From contig CM057456.1 in assembly GCA_016271365.2 (NCBI GenBank), positions 167,231,501 through 167,295,500 on the forward strand: DNA of 64,000 bases, in the 5' to 3' direction. The notes under the pieces were generated by a model that saw only the letters and a list, made by a program, of their open reading frames with translations, did not search any database and was not told the DNA's origin. Made by a program: the position numbers and the translations under genes. Source of the DNA: Neoceratodus forsteri. Taxonomy: Eukaryota; Chordata; Ceratodontiformes; Ceratodontidae. Of the stretch, positions 44,482-55,032 are shown piece by piece; within the stretch, counting starts at the first letter, position 1; each line of letters starts with the position of its first letter.

Positions 44482-45423
44482 GTGGGCACTGATTTATTCA
44501 GGAAGCCCACAGACAGGAATACCCTTTTGATGGCAAGTAGTAATCACACTGCTCACATTAAGAAAGCCATACTGAAGGGCCAGTTTGTACGGACAAAGAA
44601 AAATTGTAGCAATCCAGTTGATTATGACAAGAGAACATCTGAACTGACAGACAGGCTGGAAGTAAGGGGCTATAACACTCACATCATTAAAAAAGCTAGA
44701 GAGGAAGTAAATTTTATTTCTAGGGAAACTTTGCTGGAAGAACAAAGAAAAACTGCAGTATGTGATCCCCAACTCAGTTTAATTACTACCTACAGCCCCC
44801 AATCTGGACAAATAGCCTCTATCGTAAAAACACATTGGCACCTTGTGACCAGGGATCCTCCTCTGAAAGGAATAGATGGAAAAGGCCCTAAAATGGTGTA
44901 TAGAAGAGGTAAAAATATTAAAGATGTATTGGTACATTCTGTTCAGCCCCTACCAGATAGGCCACAGAACTGGCTTACTGATCAGGGGTTGGGGGGGGGC
45001 TGTAACAGGTGTGGAAACTGTAAATACTGTAGCCATGTTAAGACAACTAAATATTTAAAAAATCATGGTACTGGAAGAGATGTTTTGGCTAAGGGGTCTA
45101 TTACCTGTAGCACTTCAGGGATAATATATTTAGCAGAGTGTAAATGTGGCAGTTTTTATATTGGTAAAACCAAGAGAATGTTTAAAACTAAAATAGGAGG
45201 ACATGCTAGAGCTATTTTGATTAATGATAGAACAAATGCATTGGCATTACATATTATGAACTCAAGCAACAGGACGGAACATAGTTTTACCTTCACTGCC
45301 ATAGAAAAGCCCATTTTAACCAAAAGAGGAGGTGACTACAATTACCTCTTTCTCAGGAGGGAGCAATACTGGATTTTTTCAACAAAAGCAATGTACCACC
45401 CTGACCTAAATGAAAAAAACTGA
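44482..45423 (+). CDS. PLE 2 thumb, zinc linker and GIY-YIG endonuclease (intact 313-codon frame)
   Basis: This is the longest open frame in the window. GTDLFRKPTDRNTLLMASSN is the conserved thumb block (yRKpTd.N). KTHWHLVTRDPPLKG is the post-RT block. CNRCGNCKYC at about residues 174-183 is a cysteine cluster, a likely zinc-binding linker. ITCSTSGIIYLAECKCG and SFYIGKTKRMFKTK give the GIY-YIG nuclease, followed by GDYNYLFLRREQYWIF. The frame has no stop across the whole nuclease half, while the RT upstream is dead. It is most likely a young decayed element rather than a host gene; an exapted nuclease is possible but unsupported. Confidence 0.8.
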   Translation: MGTDLFRKPTDRNTLLMASSNHTAHIKKAILKGQFVRTKKNCSNPVDYDKRTSELTDRLEVRGYNTHIIKKAREEVNFISRETLLEEQRKTAVCDPQLSLITTYSPQSGQIASIVKTHWHLVTRDPPLKGIDGKGPKMVYRRGKNIKDVLVHSVQPLPDRPQNWLTDQGLGGGCNRCGNCKYCSHVKTTKYLKNHGTGRDVLAKGSITCSTSGIIYLAECKCGSFYIGKTKRMFKTKIGGHARAILINDRTNALALHIMNSSNRTEHSFTFTAIEKPILTKRGGDYNYLFLRREQYWIFSTKAMYHPDLNEKN

Positions 45424-46303
45424 GATTAATCCTTTTATAAGAAATCAATGAATGCTTTTAAAGTTGATCCTTCTAGTGGGTATGTCTTTCGTCTAGGTTT
45501 ATGGTTGCACATGTAAATGTTAAAAAAGTTATTAGTTATTGGTGTTTTATTCTAACATATTTTTTCTCTTTTTTTCTGTCTTTACAGCTTTGCACAGTGG
45601 GTTCTCAACCAACCAGGGTGAGTCTGCAACCTGTTTCATTACTGATCCTGTTGCCTTGAAAGATCAAATGGGACTTTATGCAATTCACTAGTGCCCCATT
45701 GATTCCATAAAGTTATAGGGAATTCTTGGAAGGCACAGCTTCCTATCTTTTATGTATTTATTAAGCACTATTTTTCATACATTGTGTGAAATACAATCTG
45801 GTTACAATGTGTTTGCTGCTGTGTAACATTTTTTCTGTTTAAATTTTAAGTGTAAAAAGAAATTGAGTATGCTTAAACTATTTACACATAATGGTACTGT
45901 CTCTTTAGGAAAGGACTATTTAAGAGAAACTATTGGGAACATACATACAGCTTAGGGAAAGCAATAGCGAAATCCATAAGGTGACATAAGGGGGTGTGCC
46001 CTTGCCTATTGCTGCAACAAAGAACAAGAAACTTTGCACCAGCCTCTCCTTGGCTTGTTTGGTTTTATTGACTTTAAGGACATTAATGGACTGCCTTTTT
46101 TTTGTTACCCTTTGCAACTGTGAGTGCTTTGTCTGGTTTTATTGAAACACCTCTTGCACTTTATGCTTTGTGCACTAAAATAAAGTATTTTGCACATTAT
46201 CAGGAAGCATTAGCAGTCTTTTTGGAGCAACACTATAATTGGAACCTTTTTTGCAATTGCTGGTCCCCTCCTGCTTCTGGGTACTACATTAATATGTAGA
46301 TTT
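45424..46303. other. PLE 2 3' flank and hAT interior, non-coding
   Basis: The first part is probably the PLE 3' untranslated region. Its end, and the point where hAT sequence resumes, are not visible. No N-terminal hAT transposase sequence is recognised on the minus strand here. Confidence 0.45.
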
Positions 46304-48984
46304 TATGTTTGCTTGCACGCATGTGCAAGAATCATAATGCCATCATCTGAGCTTTTGGAGGTGTGGCAGCCCTCTTCCAATTCAGTCAGTGTGTTTGCAG
46401 GCACGGCTGCAGTTCTTCAATGCCTGCTGGAGCTGTTTATGACAGCTCCAAAATGCAGTGGAGTACAGTTGAAAGAGGGAGCTACGCTTCAGTGAGCAGC
46501 GATAAGATATCGCCTGCTCATGCGCGCCCCCCTACACACACACACACACACACACACCCAACACACACAGGCACGCATACTGCATGCTCACCCCCCTGTG
46601 CTGCACCCCCCCAAGCAGAGTTACATATGCCATGCTGGGTGCCCACCCAAGCGTGGCCGCACATTGTATAGCCGACGGGGGTGCCTACTCCCCCGTCAGC
46701 TCCGCTGTCTCCCCCTCAGTACAGGGTGCCATGCTGGCAGCCCACCAGCAACAGATGCTATTGCCGATGGGGGTGCCCAATCCCCGCCGGCTCCATCGCC
46801 CTCACTCCCCACCAGCCATCCTTGTGCCACACTGGGAGCCCACCCCAGCATGGCAAAAGTCCTGCATCACATATAAAGAAAAACCCTGAAACTTAAAACG
46901 GTCCTCACAGTCTCTGCCCCCACCCGCACTCCACCCACTGCGCACTCTGCCTCCCACACCCTCAACCCATACTTACCTCCGGACTCCAGCGATGATCTTC
47001 GTGGACCGAACACGCCTGCACTCTTCAAAGCCAACCGCGAACTGAGGAAATGCCGGTAAGCTGTATAATGTAATGAATAGGGTTTTTTCAATTTTGCTGC
47101 ATATCTCAGCCATTTTTTGGAATTTTTGCACCAAATTTTGAACATGGGGTTTTTGGGACCCCTTTTCATGAATGCTCTCACTGTCATGGCGTTCATTGGG
47201 CCCAAAGGGTGATTTCGCAGTCACTGCGTGAAATCACCTTTTGGGAATGAGTAATGGAATGACACTGCCACTGTTCATAAGGTGGGCTTTGAAAAAGCCT
47301 ATGTTGAAAACTTGGTGGAAAAATTCCTAAAAATGACTGTTTTATGAGCGTGCATTGCACAGTTCCTATGCACGCTCGTAAGTTCACGAATTTTCAATAT
47401 TTTCACTCCAGATTTTCAACATTGCCATTTTATTACACTTCCTTATGAGCAGTACAGATGTCATTTTTCACATCTTGCCCAAAACGTGTTTCCGCCCAGG
47501 TAGCACACAATGGCGCAGTCAGTGTGCAAAATCAATGTATGGGACACATTAAGAAAATCACAGTGACACTGTTCATGAGCAGAGGTCTTAAAATGGCTAT
47601 GTTGAGAATTTGGTGAAAAATTCTAAAATGACTGTTTTACGAGCGTGCATTGCGCAGTTCCTACGCACGCTCGTAAGTCTGCGAATTTTCTATATTTTCA
47701 CTCCAGATTTTCCACATTGCCATTTTATTACACTTCCTTATGAACAGTACAGCTGCCATTTTTCACATGTCGCCCCAAATGTGTTTCCGCACATGCAGCG
47801 CACAATGGTGCAATCAGTGTGTGAAAGCAATGTTTGGGACAGATTAAGGAAATCACAGTTATACTGTTCATAAGCAGAGGTCTTAAAATGGCTATGTTGA
47901 AAATTTGGTGACAGAAGTCCATAAAATGACTGTTACGAGTGAGCATTGTGCATTTTCCACGCACCCTCGTAAGTTCATGACTTTGTAATATTTTCAGTCC
48001 AGATTTTCACCAGTGGCATTTTTCCACACTTCCTTATGAACAGTACAGCTGTCATTTTTCACAACATGGCCGAAATGTGTTTTCACACTTTCAGCACAGA
48101 GATGCATGGTCGCTGTGGGAAATCATTGTTTGGGACAGATAAAGAAAATCACAGTGACACTGTTCATGATCGGAGGTCCCAAAATGCCTGTGTTGACAAT
48201 CTGCTGTAAAAAATCCCCAACCTAATTACATTACGGTGTGCGTTGCACAGTTTCTATGCACGCTCGTGACTTCACCAGTTTTTTAATATTTTTACTGCAG
48301 ATTTGCAACATTGCCATTTTTTACACCTCCCCATGAACAGTACAGCTGTCATTTTTCACATCCTGTTCGGAATGTGTTTTTGCACCTGTGGTGCTAAATG
48401 CCATAGTCGCAGCATAAGCAGCTTTGCTAACAAACTGATATTGCCACTGTTCATGAGGTGGGGTCACAAAAAAACCATGTTGAAAATTTGGAGTGAAAAT
48501 ACCAATGAATGCCTGAGGTGTTAGGGTTTCCAACAATAACGCCCCACTCTGTAGAGAATGACAGGCATCAGGGGTGTGACTTGGGATTCTTGCCTGTAAT
48601 GCTCATACCATTCCACATCCTGCAGCCAGTGAGAGGCATCGAGGTATGCCTTGGACTCTTCGGCCCCAAAGTTCACCCCATTCTCCTATACCACACCCAT
48701 CTCACCGTATTTCCTGATGGAATGGGGTGTGCATAAGGGCCAAAGACCCCAAGGCACACCGTGACACTTGTCAGTGTCTGCAGGGTAGGGTGTGGTGAAA
48801 TGTGTGGCCATTATGCCTGACGACCCAAAGGCACACCCCAATGCCTGTCACTCTCTGCAGAGTGGTGGTGGGGTTGGCTTCAGTTCAATACTTCACTGTC
48901 ATTTCTATTATGCAGCTCTGTAACATCTACACTACCACTGCCAATGCCAGAAAGCAAACATTCGGCATTGACAAATGCTTGTTT
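46304..48984. repeat. Unclassified ~2.7-kb dispersed repeat, copy 2
   Basis: It begins TATGTTTGCTTGC and ends AAAGCAAACAT plus TCGGCATTGACAAATGCTTG, as copy 1 does at 28001-30608, in the same orientation. Shared landmarks are CTCTTCAAAGCC and GTAAGCTGTATAATG (about 47014-47070), ~300-bp tandem units (about 47210-48480) and the tail with GCATAAGGGCCAAAGACCCC. A (CA)n run lies at 46533-46570. No protein domain is recognised. It is nested in the 12.6-kb hAT, while copy 1 is in the 10.7-kb one. Confidence 0.7.
47210..48480. repeat. ~298-bp tandem units inside dispersed repeat copy 2
   Basis: GCATTGCACAGTTCCTATGC-like motifs recur at about 47350, 47647, 47944 and 48241, a period of about 297 bp. 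Each is followed by CTCCAGATTTTCAACATTGCC-like and TACAGCTGTCATTTTTCACA-like blocks. The unit is the same as in copy 1. Confidence 0.82.
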
Positions 48985-50043
48985 ATATTGCATGGGTCAG
49001 TTAGTAAACAATGCTGTAACAGGGGAACTGAAACAGGAACACTGCAATGCAGAGGCAAGCTCCAACAACAAAATACAGAGGAGCAATTCACCAAAGCAGC
49101 GAAACTGTATATGGACAAGTGGTCAACAAAAAGTACTTTCAATAGAACAAATATAGAATGGTTGGTTTTCACAGTTTAAGTGACACAAGTTAACAGTAAA
49201 ACAGAATTGACCACAAACTAAAAAAAAAACGGGATCAGCACTGTGTGTTCAAAACTTTAGAATTCACAATTAAAGCAGAAGAATGGTATATAACACAGGG
49301 TAACAGGAGCAGGAACTGTCCGAAGGAGTAACTTTTCAGAGAAAGTGAAAAAAAAATACTTGTCAAGATAGAAGAAAAATAATACAAATAAGTAGAACAC
49401 CAACAAAATATAATGGCTTAAAAGAAAGAACAGTAAATCACTCACAATTTGTGAGAAATCTGTTTGTAAAAGGTTAGAAATTAGCCTGCACTGCTTTTAC
49501 ACACCTGCCTTCCCCCATTCAACTTCTTCTCATACACAGACAAAACTCAAAATTAATTAAACTAGGTGTTATGCAAAAATGCACAAAATTAGAACATGTT
49601 CCCTAGCTGCACTAGGAACAAACTGTATATTTGGGAGCAATTAGCTCTCAAAAACAAGTTTTAAAGAGGTTTTAAAAGGGTTTATTGGCTGTGATGCACC
49701 ACAACAGACTGCTGTCCGACTCAACAGGCAATAGACTGTGCTGGAAACAGCCTGCACATGATATTTGACCTGTATACCTACAATGCATTGCAAATTTCTC
49801 TTTTGGAGCATAATGTCACTGGCAAAATTAAAAGTTTACATGGCAAAATTTTCTCCACAAGATGAAATTTAAACATGGATTGGTAAAATTGTTCTCTGAA
49901 ACTATATTACACCAAATGTCACAATTATGCAAAATCAAAAACCCAGGCAAAACCAAATTCCGCCCAGGTGAAAAATTTTGCGAAATTGAGAAATTGTGCA
50001 AAATATTTCACAGAGTAAAATTTTCACATTTCACATAACACTA
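48985..50043. other. hAT right end, non-coding
   Basis: This is AT-rich DNA without a recognisable gene. The last ~260 bp contain repeated GCAAAAT/GTGAAAT-type motifs and end in the inverted repeat CACATAACACTA. Confidence 0.6.
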
Positions 50044-50197
50044 CATGTGGCATACTTTTTCATGGGACACTCTTCCCTGTCATACACCAAGCCAGACTGA
50101 TGAACCAGTGAATGCTGCAGAAGGACTGAAACTTTTGCAAACCTATTTATTCTCTGGACTTCAATCATCCACAAACCCGGCAGAAAATTAGACTGTT
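50044..50197 (+). repeat. Gmr1 3' LTR, piece 3 of 4
   Basis: CATGTGGCATACTTTTTCATGG through GGCAGAAAATTAGACTGTT matches 5' LTR bases about 20420-20570 (CATGGGACACTCTTCC, CCAAGCCAGACTG). Its left 8 bases are the hAT target duplication. Its right end ACTGTT is one copy of the LINE target duplication. Confidence 0.88.
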
Positions 50198-50616
50198 TTA
50201 TTTATTTTATTTATTGATAAATATCGGATAACACCTTTGAGTCAAAGACTCCTTTACAAAGGTTCCACATCATACATAAGACAGAGACAACCATGAACAA
50301 AGTAACAACTAACATAGTAATTAAAGACAATGGTTACAGAATGGTTGCAAATGAATACAGAAAATACAAAATAGCAGCAGGGAATACATGGTAACAGACA
50401 GCTGCTAAACAAGGTACATAGTGAAAAAGGTTACAGTTACAAGCATGACATTTCAGGGCGATAGCACTAGCCATGCCCAGGCATTCTTCATTGGCCAATG
50501 CAGGACATTGGGGTCCATTGTCATGGTATAGGCACACCCAGAGGTGGCAGACCAGTGTTAGGTCCATGGTCAAGGGAGGAGGGGGAGGTGGGGGTGGTAG
50601 AAATGGAAGGTCAGGT
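50198..50616 (-). other. LINE 3' UTR with (TTTA)n tail
   Basis: This is the non-coding region between the ORF2 stop (50617) and the target duplication. TTTATTTATTTTATTTATTG at the border is the microsatellite tail typical of CR1/L2/Rex1 3' ends. Confidence 0.65.
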
Positions 50617-53600
50617 TTAGGGACAGTCACATCCTGATCCCTGGGTGATAAGCTCCCTTAGTTGGGACTTGAACCAACCAAGTTTGGGTTCATTGAGGAG
50701 TGAATTTGGGAGTGAGTTGAGCAAGGATGGGGCCAGATATTGAAACGTTTTTTGGCCTGAGGTGGTCTTGCAATGAGGTACCCTAAAGTGGGTAGTCACT
50801 GATTGCTGTGTGAGGCAGGTAGACAGTGGGGACTGAAATAGTGGGGAGATGGCTGGTGGGGGTAATCCTGAGGTGATTTTCTTAGTGAAGCGGCAGGCTT
50901 GGTACTTTAGCCTCCCATGGAAGTTGAGCCAGTTTGCTGAGGCGTAGAGTGTGCAGGTGTGTGTAAGTCTAGGACAGCCTGTAGCAGGTCTGCAAGCCTT
51001 ATTTAGGGTCAGTCTAATCTTGTGTAGGTGGTTGGTGTTGGCTGCACCATAGATGATGATTCCATAATCAATTAGAGATAGAATAGATGCAGAGATAGCT
51101 AGGTGGAGAGATTCAGGGGGGAGGCAGTGCTTATAGCAGTGAAGAAGACCAATACGTGTACTGACGGCAGTGCTGAGCATCCGGATATGGTTATGGAAAG
51201 TGAGACCAGTGTCTAGGGTGATGCTAAGGTATTTAAAAGTGGTAACCTGCTCAAGGGGGTCTTTCAGTGAGTTCAGGATGAGCAAGGGTTGTCCTAGGTT
51301 CTTATTTTGAGGGTGTGCAAACATCATGGATTTAGTTTTTTTGTAATTTAGTACTAACCTATGCTGAATGAACCAGGATTCAGCTTCAGAGAAGGATTTC
51401 TGGAGTGCAGAGTGGAGGGCTGTGGGATCAGTGTATGAGTTGTAGAGGACTGCATTGTCTGCATAGTTCCCAAGCAGGCATTGGGCAGGGTGTTGAGGAA
51501 TAGGGAGAAGAGAAGTGGGCCAAGTATTGAGCCTCAAAGGACCCCAGACCTGACTTGGTGGGGGGATGACAGGGAGTGGGCAATCCGGACTGTCTGGGTT
51601 CTCTCAGACAGATAGCTGGCAAACCAGTCAATGGTCTCATGGGAGAAGCCTATCTGAGAGAGGGAGTCCAGGAGAAGAGAGTGGTGCACAGTATCGAATG
51701 CCTTTGAGAGGTCTATAAAGACAGTGCCAGCAGTGTAGCCAGTGTCCAGGGATTTATGGAGGGCATTTGTAAACTCCAAGAGGGCAATGGTGGTACTATG
51801 GTTCTGGCGGTAGCCATGTTGTTCAGGACACAGGATACTATATTTAGTGGGTAGTCTGTTAGTTGGGTGGCCACAATTTTCTCCAGGGTTTTAGAGACGG
51901 GAGGCAGGATTGATATTGGGTGGTAGTTCCCATGCAGGGTGTGGTCACCACTTTTAAGGATAGGAGTGATGAGTGCATATTTCCATTTGGTGGGGAACTG
52001 GCCCAGAGAAAGGAAGTGGTTCAAAAGCATGGTGGGAGGGAACCTCATTGAATGTGAGTCTAAGCAGTTTTAGGTCCAGTGTGTCACTGCTGAAATGAGA
52101 TTTACTGAGGACTTTGAGTAGAAGAGGGGCAGCTTCGTGCTGGGAAACTGCTTTAAAGTGGAAAGGGGGGTTGGGAGGGGCACTGTGGTGCAGGGTGGGT
52201 GGGGAGAAAAGTTTGGGGGGAGAACACCAGTGAGATCAGAGACGGTGTCATTTAATGTGTCTGCGATAAGGGCTGGGTCTGAGGTGATAAATCTGTTGGC
52301 CCTGATATGAGTAGGTGGGGCAGTGGAGGCTTTGCCACTTAGCGTTTTGAGTGAGTCCCAGAATGTCCGACCTGAGCCCCATGTGTTGGTGAGCAAGGTT
52401 TTATAGTACTCAGCCTTTGCTTTTTGAATATCCTAGGTGCATTTTTTGTGCACTTCCTGGTAGCGCTGCCTGTCAGAGGGTTCTCTGGTATCCTGTGCAA
52501 TGTGCCACAAATTGTATCATTCATGCATCTGGTCCAACAGAGCTTGAGATAGCTAAGGTGTGTTGGCACCTTTAATTTTTTGTTTGGTTAGGGGTGAAAA
52601 CAGGTTGCAGGCAGTGTTGAACGTATGAATGAAATAGCTGAGGGCAGAGTCAATGTTCTGAGCATTTCTTATGGGGGACCAGTCAGTAACTAGGAGGTAC
52701 TGTTTAAGAGACTGTAGTTTGCCAGGTTTGAGGCAGCATTGTAAGACAGTTTTGGGGGGGACTTGTTAATACAGTACGACCAGTGACATAGCACTGGGGA
52801 GTGGTCACTCAGAGCATCGGGTAGTACCCTGATCTGTGTAGCTTTATGCGGGGCATTAGTGAGCAATAGATCTAGGAAAGTGGCAGTACCAGTCCTCTGG
52901 TTTATTCTAGTGGCAGTAGTCACAAGCTGGGTCAGGTTTTGAGCAGTTGCAGCATCCCTAACAGGGGCTGAAGTGTCAGCCAGCCAGTTTGTATTGAAGT
53001 CTCTGAGGGCAATGATGTCAGCATTGTCAGGGAGAGTCTGGAGATGGTTGAGGACAGAGAGGAAAGCGGTCTTCTGATTTCAGGGGGGATGTATACCGAG
53101 GAGAGGAACAAGGGGGCTCTGTTACGGGCAAGAGTAATTTTCAATGTGAGAGACTGGGCCCCATGTTCAAGTGATTGGTAGGGTAGGGTGAGACACTGTA
53201 GTGATTCCTCTACATACAGAGCACAACCACCCCTTTTTTTGAGGTTCTATCAGCCCAGTATAGTGTGAAGCCAGGAAGTGAGACTGCAGAGTTGGGGGTG
53301 TGGTTGTTGAGCCAGGTTTCAACTACTGAGATGACATTGGGGCAATTCTGAGCAACCCATCCCTGAAAGGAATCAAATTTCTTGAGTAGGCTACATATAT
53401 TGAGGGAGGCGATAGTGAGGCTCTTGGATGTAGTAACCCTCGGGGGGGGTCCTTGGTTGGGGTGAATGTCTCCAGAAAGAAGGAGTAGGAGTAGCAGGGC
53501 AGCCAACTTTAAATGTTTCTTCATGAGCTTAGGCACCATTAGGGAGGGGGAACAGCACCACGTGGAAGTGGGAGTAGATAGGTCCTGTAGGGAGGGAGAG

Positions 53601-53926
53601 ACCAGGCAGAGTAGTGTCCATTGCAGTAACACGGTAGTACCAGTAGAGTGATTGGAGCTTAGGGGAAATATGGTCCATTGGTGGAGTGAGAGAAATGGGT
53701 CGGTGGTAGGGGTGGGTAGGGTGGCTAAGGTTAGGAGCTTGGTGCTAGGTTGTTCCGAGTCACCGAGTGGAGGGAGAAGTGAAGCTTCCCCTAGTAGGAA
53801 GATGGGTGCTATGGTCAGTAGCAGGTAACATATGGTGATGGAAGATGTGGTATGCAGTGTTGTAAGGACACTGAGTGGTTGGGAGAAGACCATGGACAGT
53901 AGCCTGTTGGACATTGAGGGTGCCAT
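50617..53926 (-). pseudogene. Rex1/L2-like ORF2: 2A-like leader, AP endonuclease, RT
   Basis: The first frame (53210-53926) has a hydrophobic, Ser/Thr-rich leader, then LLLLLLLSGDIHPNQGP (residues 144-160, 2A-like) and LTIASLNICSLLKKFDSF, the endonuclease start. TFLDLLLTNAPHK and LSDHSPVLCHW (52690-52923) are its end. RT: FPTKWKYALITPILKSGDHT and NYHPISILPPVSKTLEKIV (51713-52048), VFIDLSKAFDTVHHSLLLD (51534-51779), LLGNYADNAVLYNS (YADN in place of YADD) and KYLSITLDTGLTFHNHI (50617-51537). The C-terminus has SLIDYGIIIYGAAN and the terminal FKSQLRELI. Stops and frameshifts separate the pieces. Confidence 0.85.
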
Positions 53927-54680
53927 TATAGCTTTAAGGGGCAGGGAAGGAGAGGGACGAAAAATATGGTTTGAGGCAGGTTGTGATAGTATGACCTCTG
54001 GTGGTGAAAGAAAATAACCTGCAGATGGAAAAGTTGGGTGGTTGGTTAAAAATGGAGAGTGAGTGGTCTGATGAGCTATAAAATGAAGAGCCGACCAAGG
54101 GTGGTGGTGGGGCCAATGGGAAACTGACGCTCTGCGTCAGCAGGGAAAACACACACAGTGGTCACAGCTGACAAGTGGAGCCGAGGAAAAAAGTTGTCTA
54201 CCTTAAGTCAGCGCATTGTGTTTGGAGGCGGGGGTGGGTGACATCAACGGACCCTCACGACCTCCTGAGAACTGTGGAAGAGAGAAGAAGAAGGTCAGAA
54301 TTTTATACAAGGGATCTAAGGAAGAGGGGGAGGGTCAGGAGATTACCTCGATGGGGGGGCTATTTCAATAGGCACACAAAGAGATAGAGAGCTCAGAAGC
54401 TGAGTGTAAGCTTTAACAGTGAGTGCAGTAGTACAAATTTTGTGCAGCCTTACACATTTTAACAGAGATATGCAGCAAATATTCAGGTAACCTGAAAAAT
54501 AAAACTATCTCCACTTATGCGGTGACAGTAAATTAAAACAGCAAGCAATAACAGTAATTAAAGTCACTGGTTTAGGAGGATTTTGTAGTCCTTTTTGAAT
54601 TTAAGAAAAGGTGCCAAAAAACACACACAGCGGTCACAGCTGGCAAGTGGAGCTGAGGAAAAAAAAAGCTGTCTACCTTT
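53927..54680 (-). promoter_or_regulatory. LINE 5' UTR, unique part with one early monomer
   Basis: CACAGTGGTCACAGCTGACAA (about 54156) and one monomer (54200-54275) are duplicated at about 54627 and 54681. This indicates that a ~470-bp block including the first monomer was itself copied. No ORF1 is recognised in this region. Confidence 0.6.
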
Positions 54681-55026
54681 AGTCAGCCATTGTGTTCGGG
54701 AGGTGGGGGAAGGCGACATCAACAGACCCTCACAACCTCCTGAGAACTTGAGTCAGCATGTTGTGTTCAGGGGCGGGGAAGGGAGACATCAACGGACCCT
54801 CACGACCTCCTGAGAACTTTAGTCAGTGCATTGTGTTCGGGGGGTGAGGGAAGGAGACATCAACGGACCTTCACAACCTCCTGAGAACTTTAGTCAGCAG
54901 GTTGTGTTCAGAGGTGGGGGAGAATGACATCAACGGACCCTCACGACCTCCTGAGAACTTTAGTCAGTGCGTTGTGTATGGAGGCAGGGGAGGGTGACAT
55001 CAACGGACCCTCACGACCTCATGAGA
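54681..55026 (-). repeat. 70-bp tandem monomers at the LINE 5' end (x5)
   Basis: AGTCAG starts at 54681, 54751, 54821, 54892 and 54962, spacing 70, 70, 71 and 70 bp. Each unit holds a TTGTGTTC-type block, GACATCAACGGACCCTCAC, then GACCTCCTGAGAACTT. The array abuts the target duplication and so is the extreme 5' end of the LINE, where promoter monomers would sit. Confidence 0.88.
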
Positions 55027-55032
55027 ACTGTT

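Larger units (their letters stand above)
43216..45423 (+). mobile_element. Second Penelope-like element, 5'-truncated, in the hAT transposase
   Basis: Pieces in order are N-terminal pol sequence (43218-43450: FETILDVNHLARNLRLKAFF), a KGGAIIIMD block and FYCLPKVHKDLMTPEA (43546-43866), LLVTLDVTSLYSNIPH (43916-44146; motif A) and KGTAMCASMAPNYVNFYVAK (44137-44361; motif B), then the thumb and GIY-YIG region (44482-45423). It is truncated within pol at the hAT junction. It differs from the first PLE in sequence and in the cysteine cluster, so it is a separate family. The end of its 3' UTR is not located. Confidence 0.88.
37405..50043. mobile_element. 12.6-kb hAT transposon with perfect 8-bp target duplication
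   Basis: CATGTGGC lies at 37397-37404 and again at 50044-50051. The left end TAGAGATGTTGTGAAATTTT and the reverse complement of the right end, TAGTGTTATGTGAAATGTGA, are imperfect inverted repeats with a TAGNG start as in many hATs. Both ends carry GTGAAAT subterminal motifs. Inside are hAT transposase remains (minus strand, 41975-43215), a plus-strand ORF with BED finger (37954-38940), a PLE (43216-45423) and an unclassified repeat (46304-48984). Confidence 0.87.
50198..55026 (-). mobile_element. Rex1/L2-like LINE, minus strand, with 70-bp 5' monomers
   Basis: ACTGTT lies at 50192-50197 and again at 55027-55032. The 3' end on the left is a (TTTA)n tail. ORF2 with endonuclease and RT runs from about 53926 to 50617; the 5' region (53930-55026) ends in tandem 70-bp units. 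RT motifs such as IDLSKAFDTVHHSLLLDSL and FKYLSITLDTGLTF place it in the CR1/L2/Rex1 group; I favour Rex1/Babar but this is tentative. Frames are broken at several points. Confidence 0.82.

Noticed and set aside
44482..45423. Intact GIY-YIG frame as a domesticated host gene
   Set aside because: It is collinear with the rest of a PLE and has no sign of a separate promoter or exon structure; exaptation is not supported by the sequence alone.
50096..50135. CTGATGA...CTGAAAC on the plus strand as a hammerhead
   Set aside because: It lies in the Gmr1 LTR and the matching site of the 5' LTR (about 20470) lacks the core bases, so the resemblance is accidental.
54681..55026. Regular 70-bp repeats as a CRISPR-like array
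   Set aside because: Units are contiguous without unique spacers and form the 5' end of a LINE in eukaryotic DNA.
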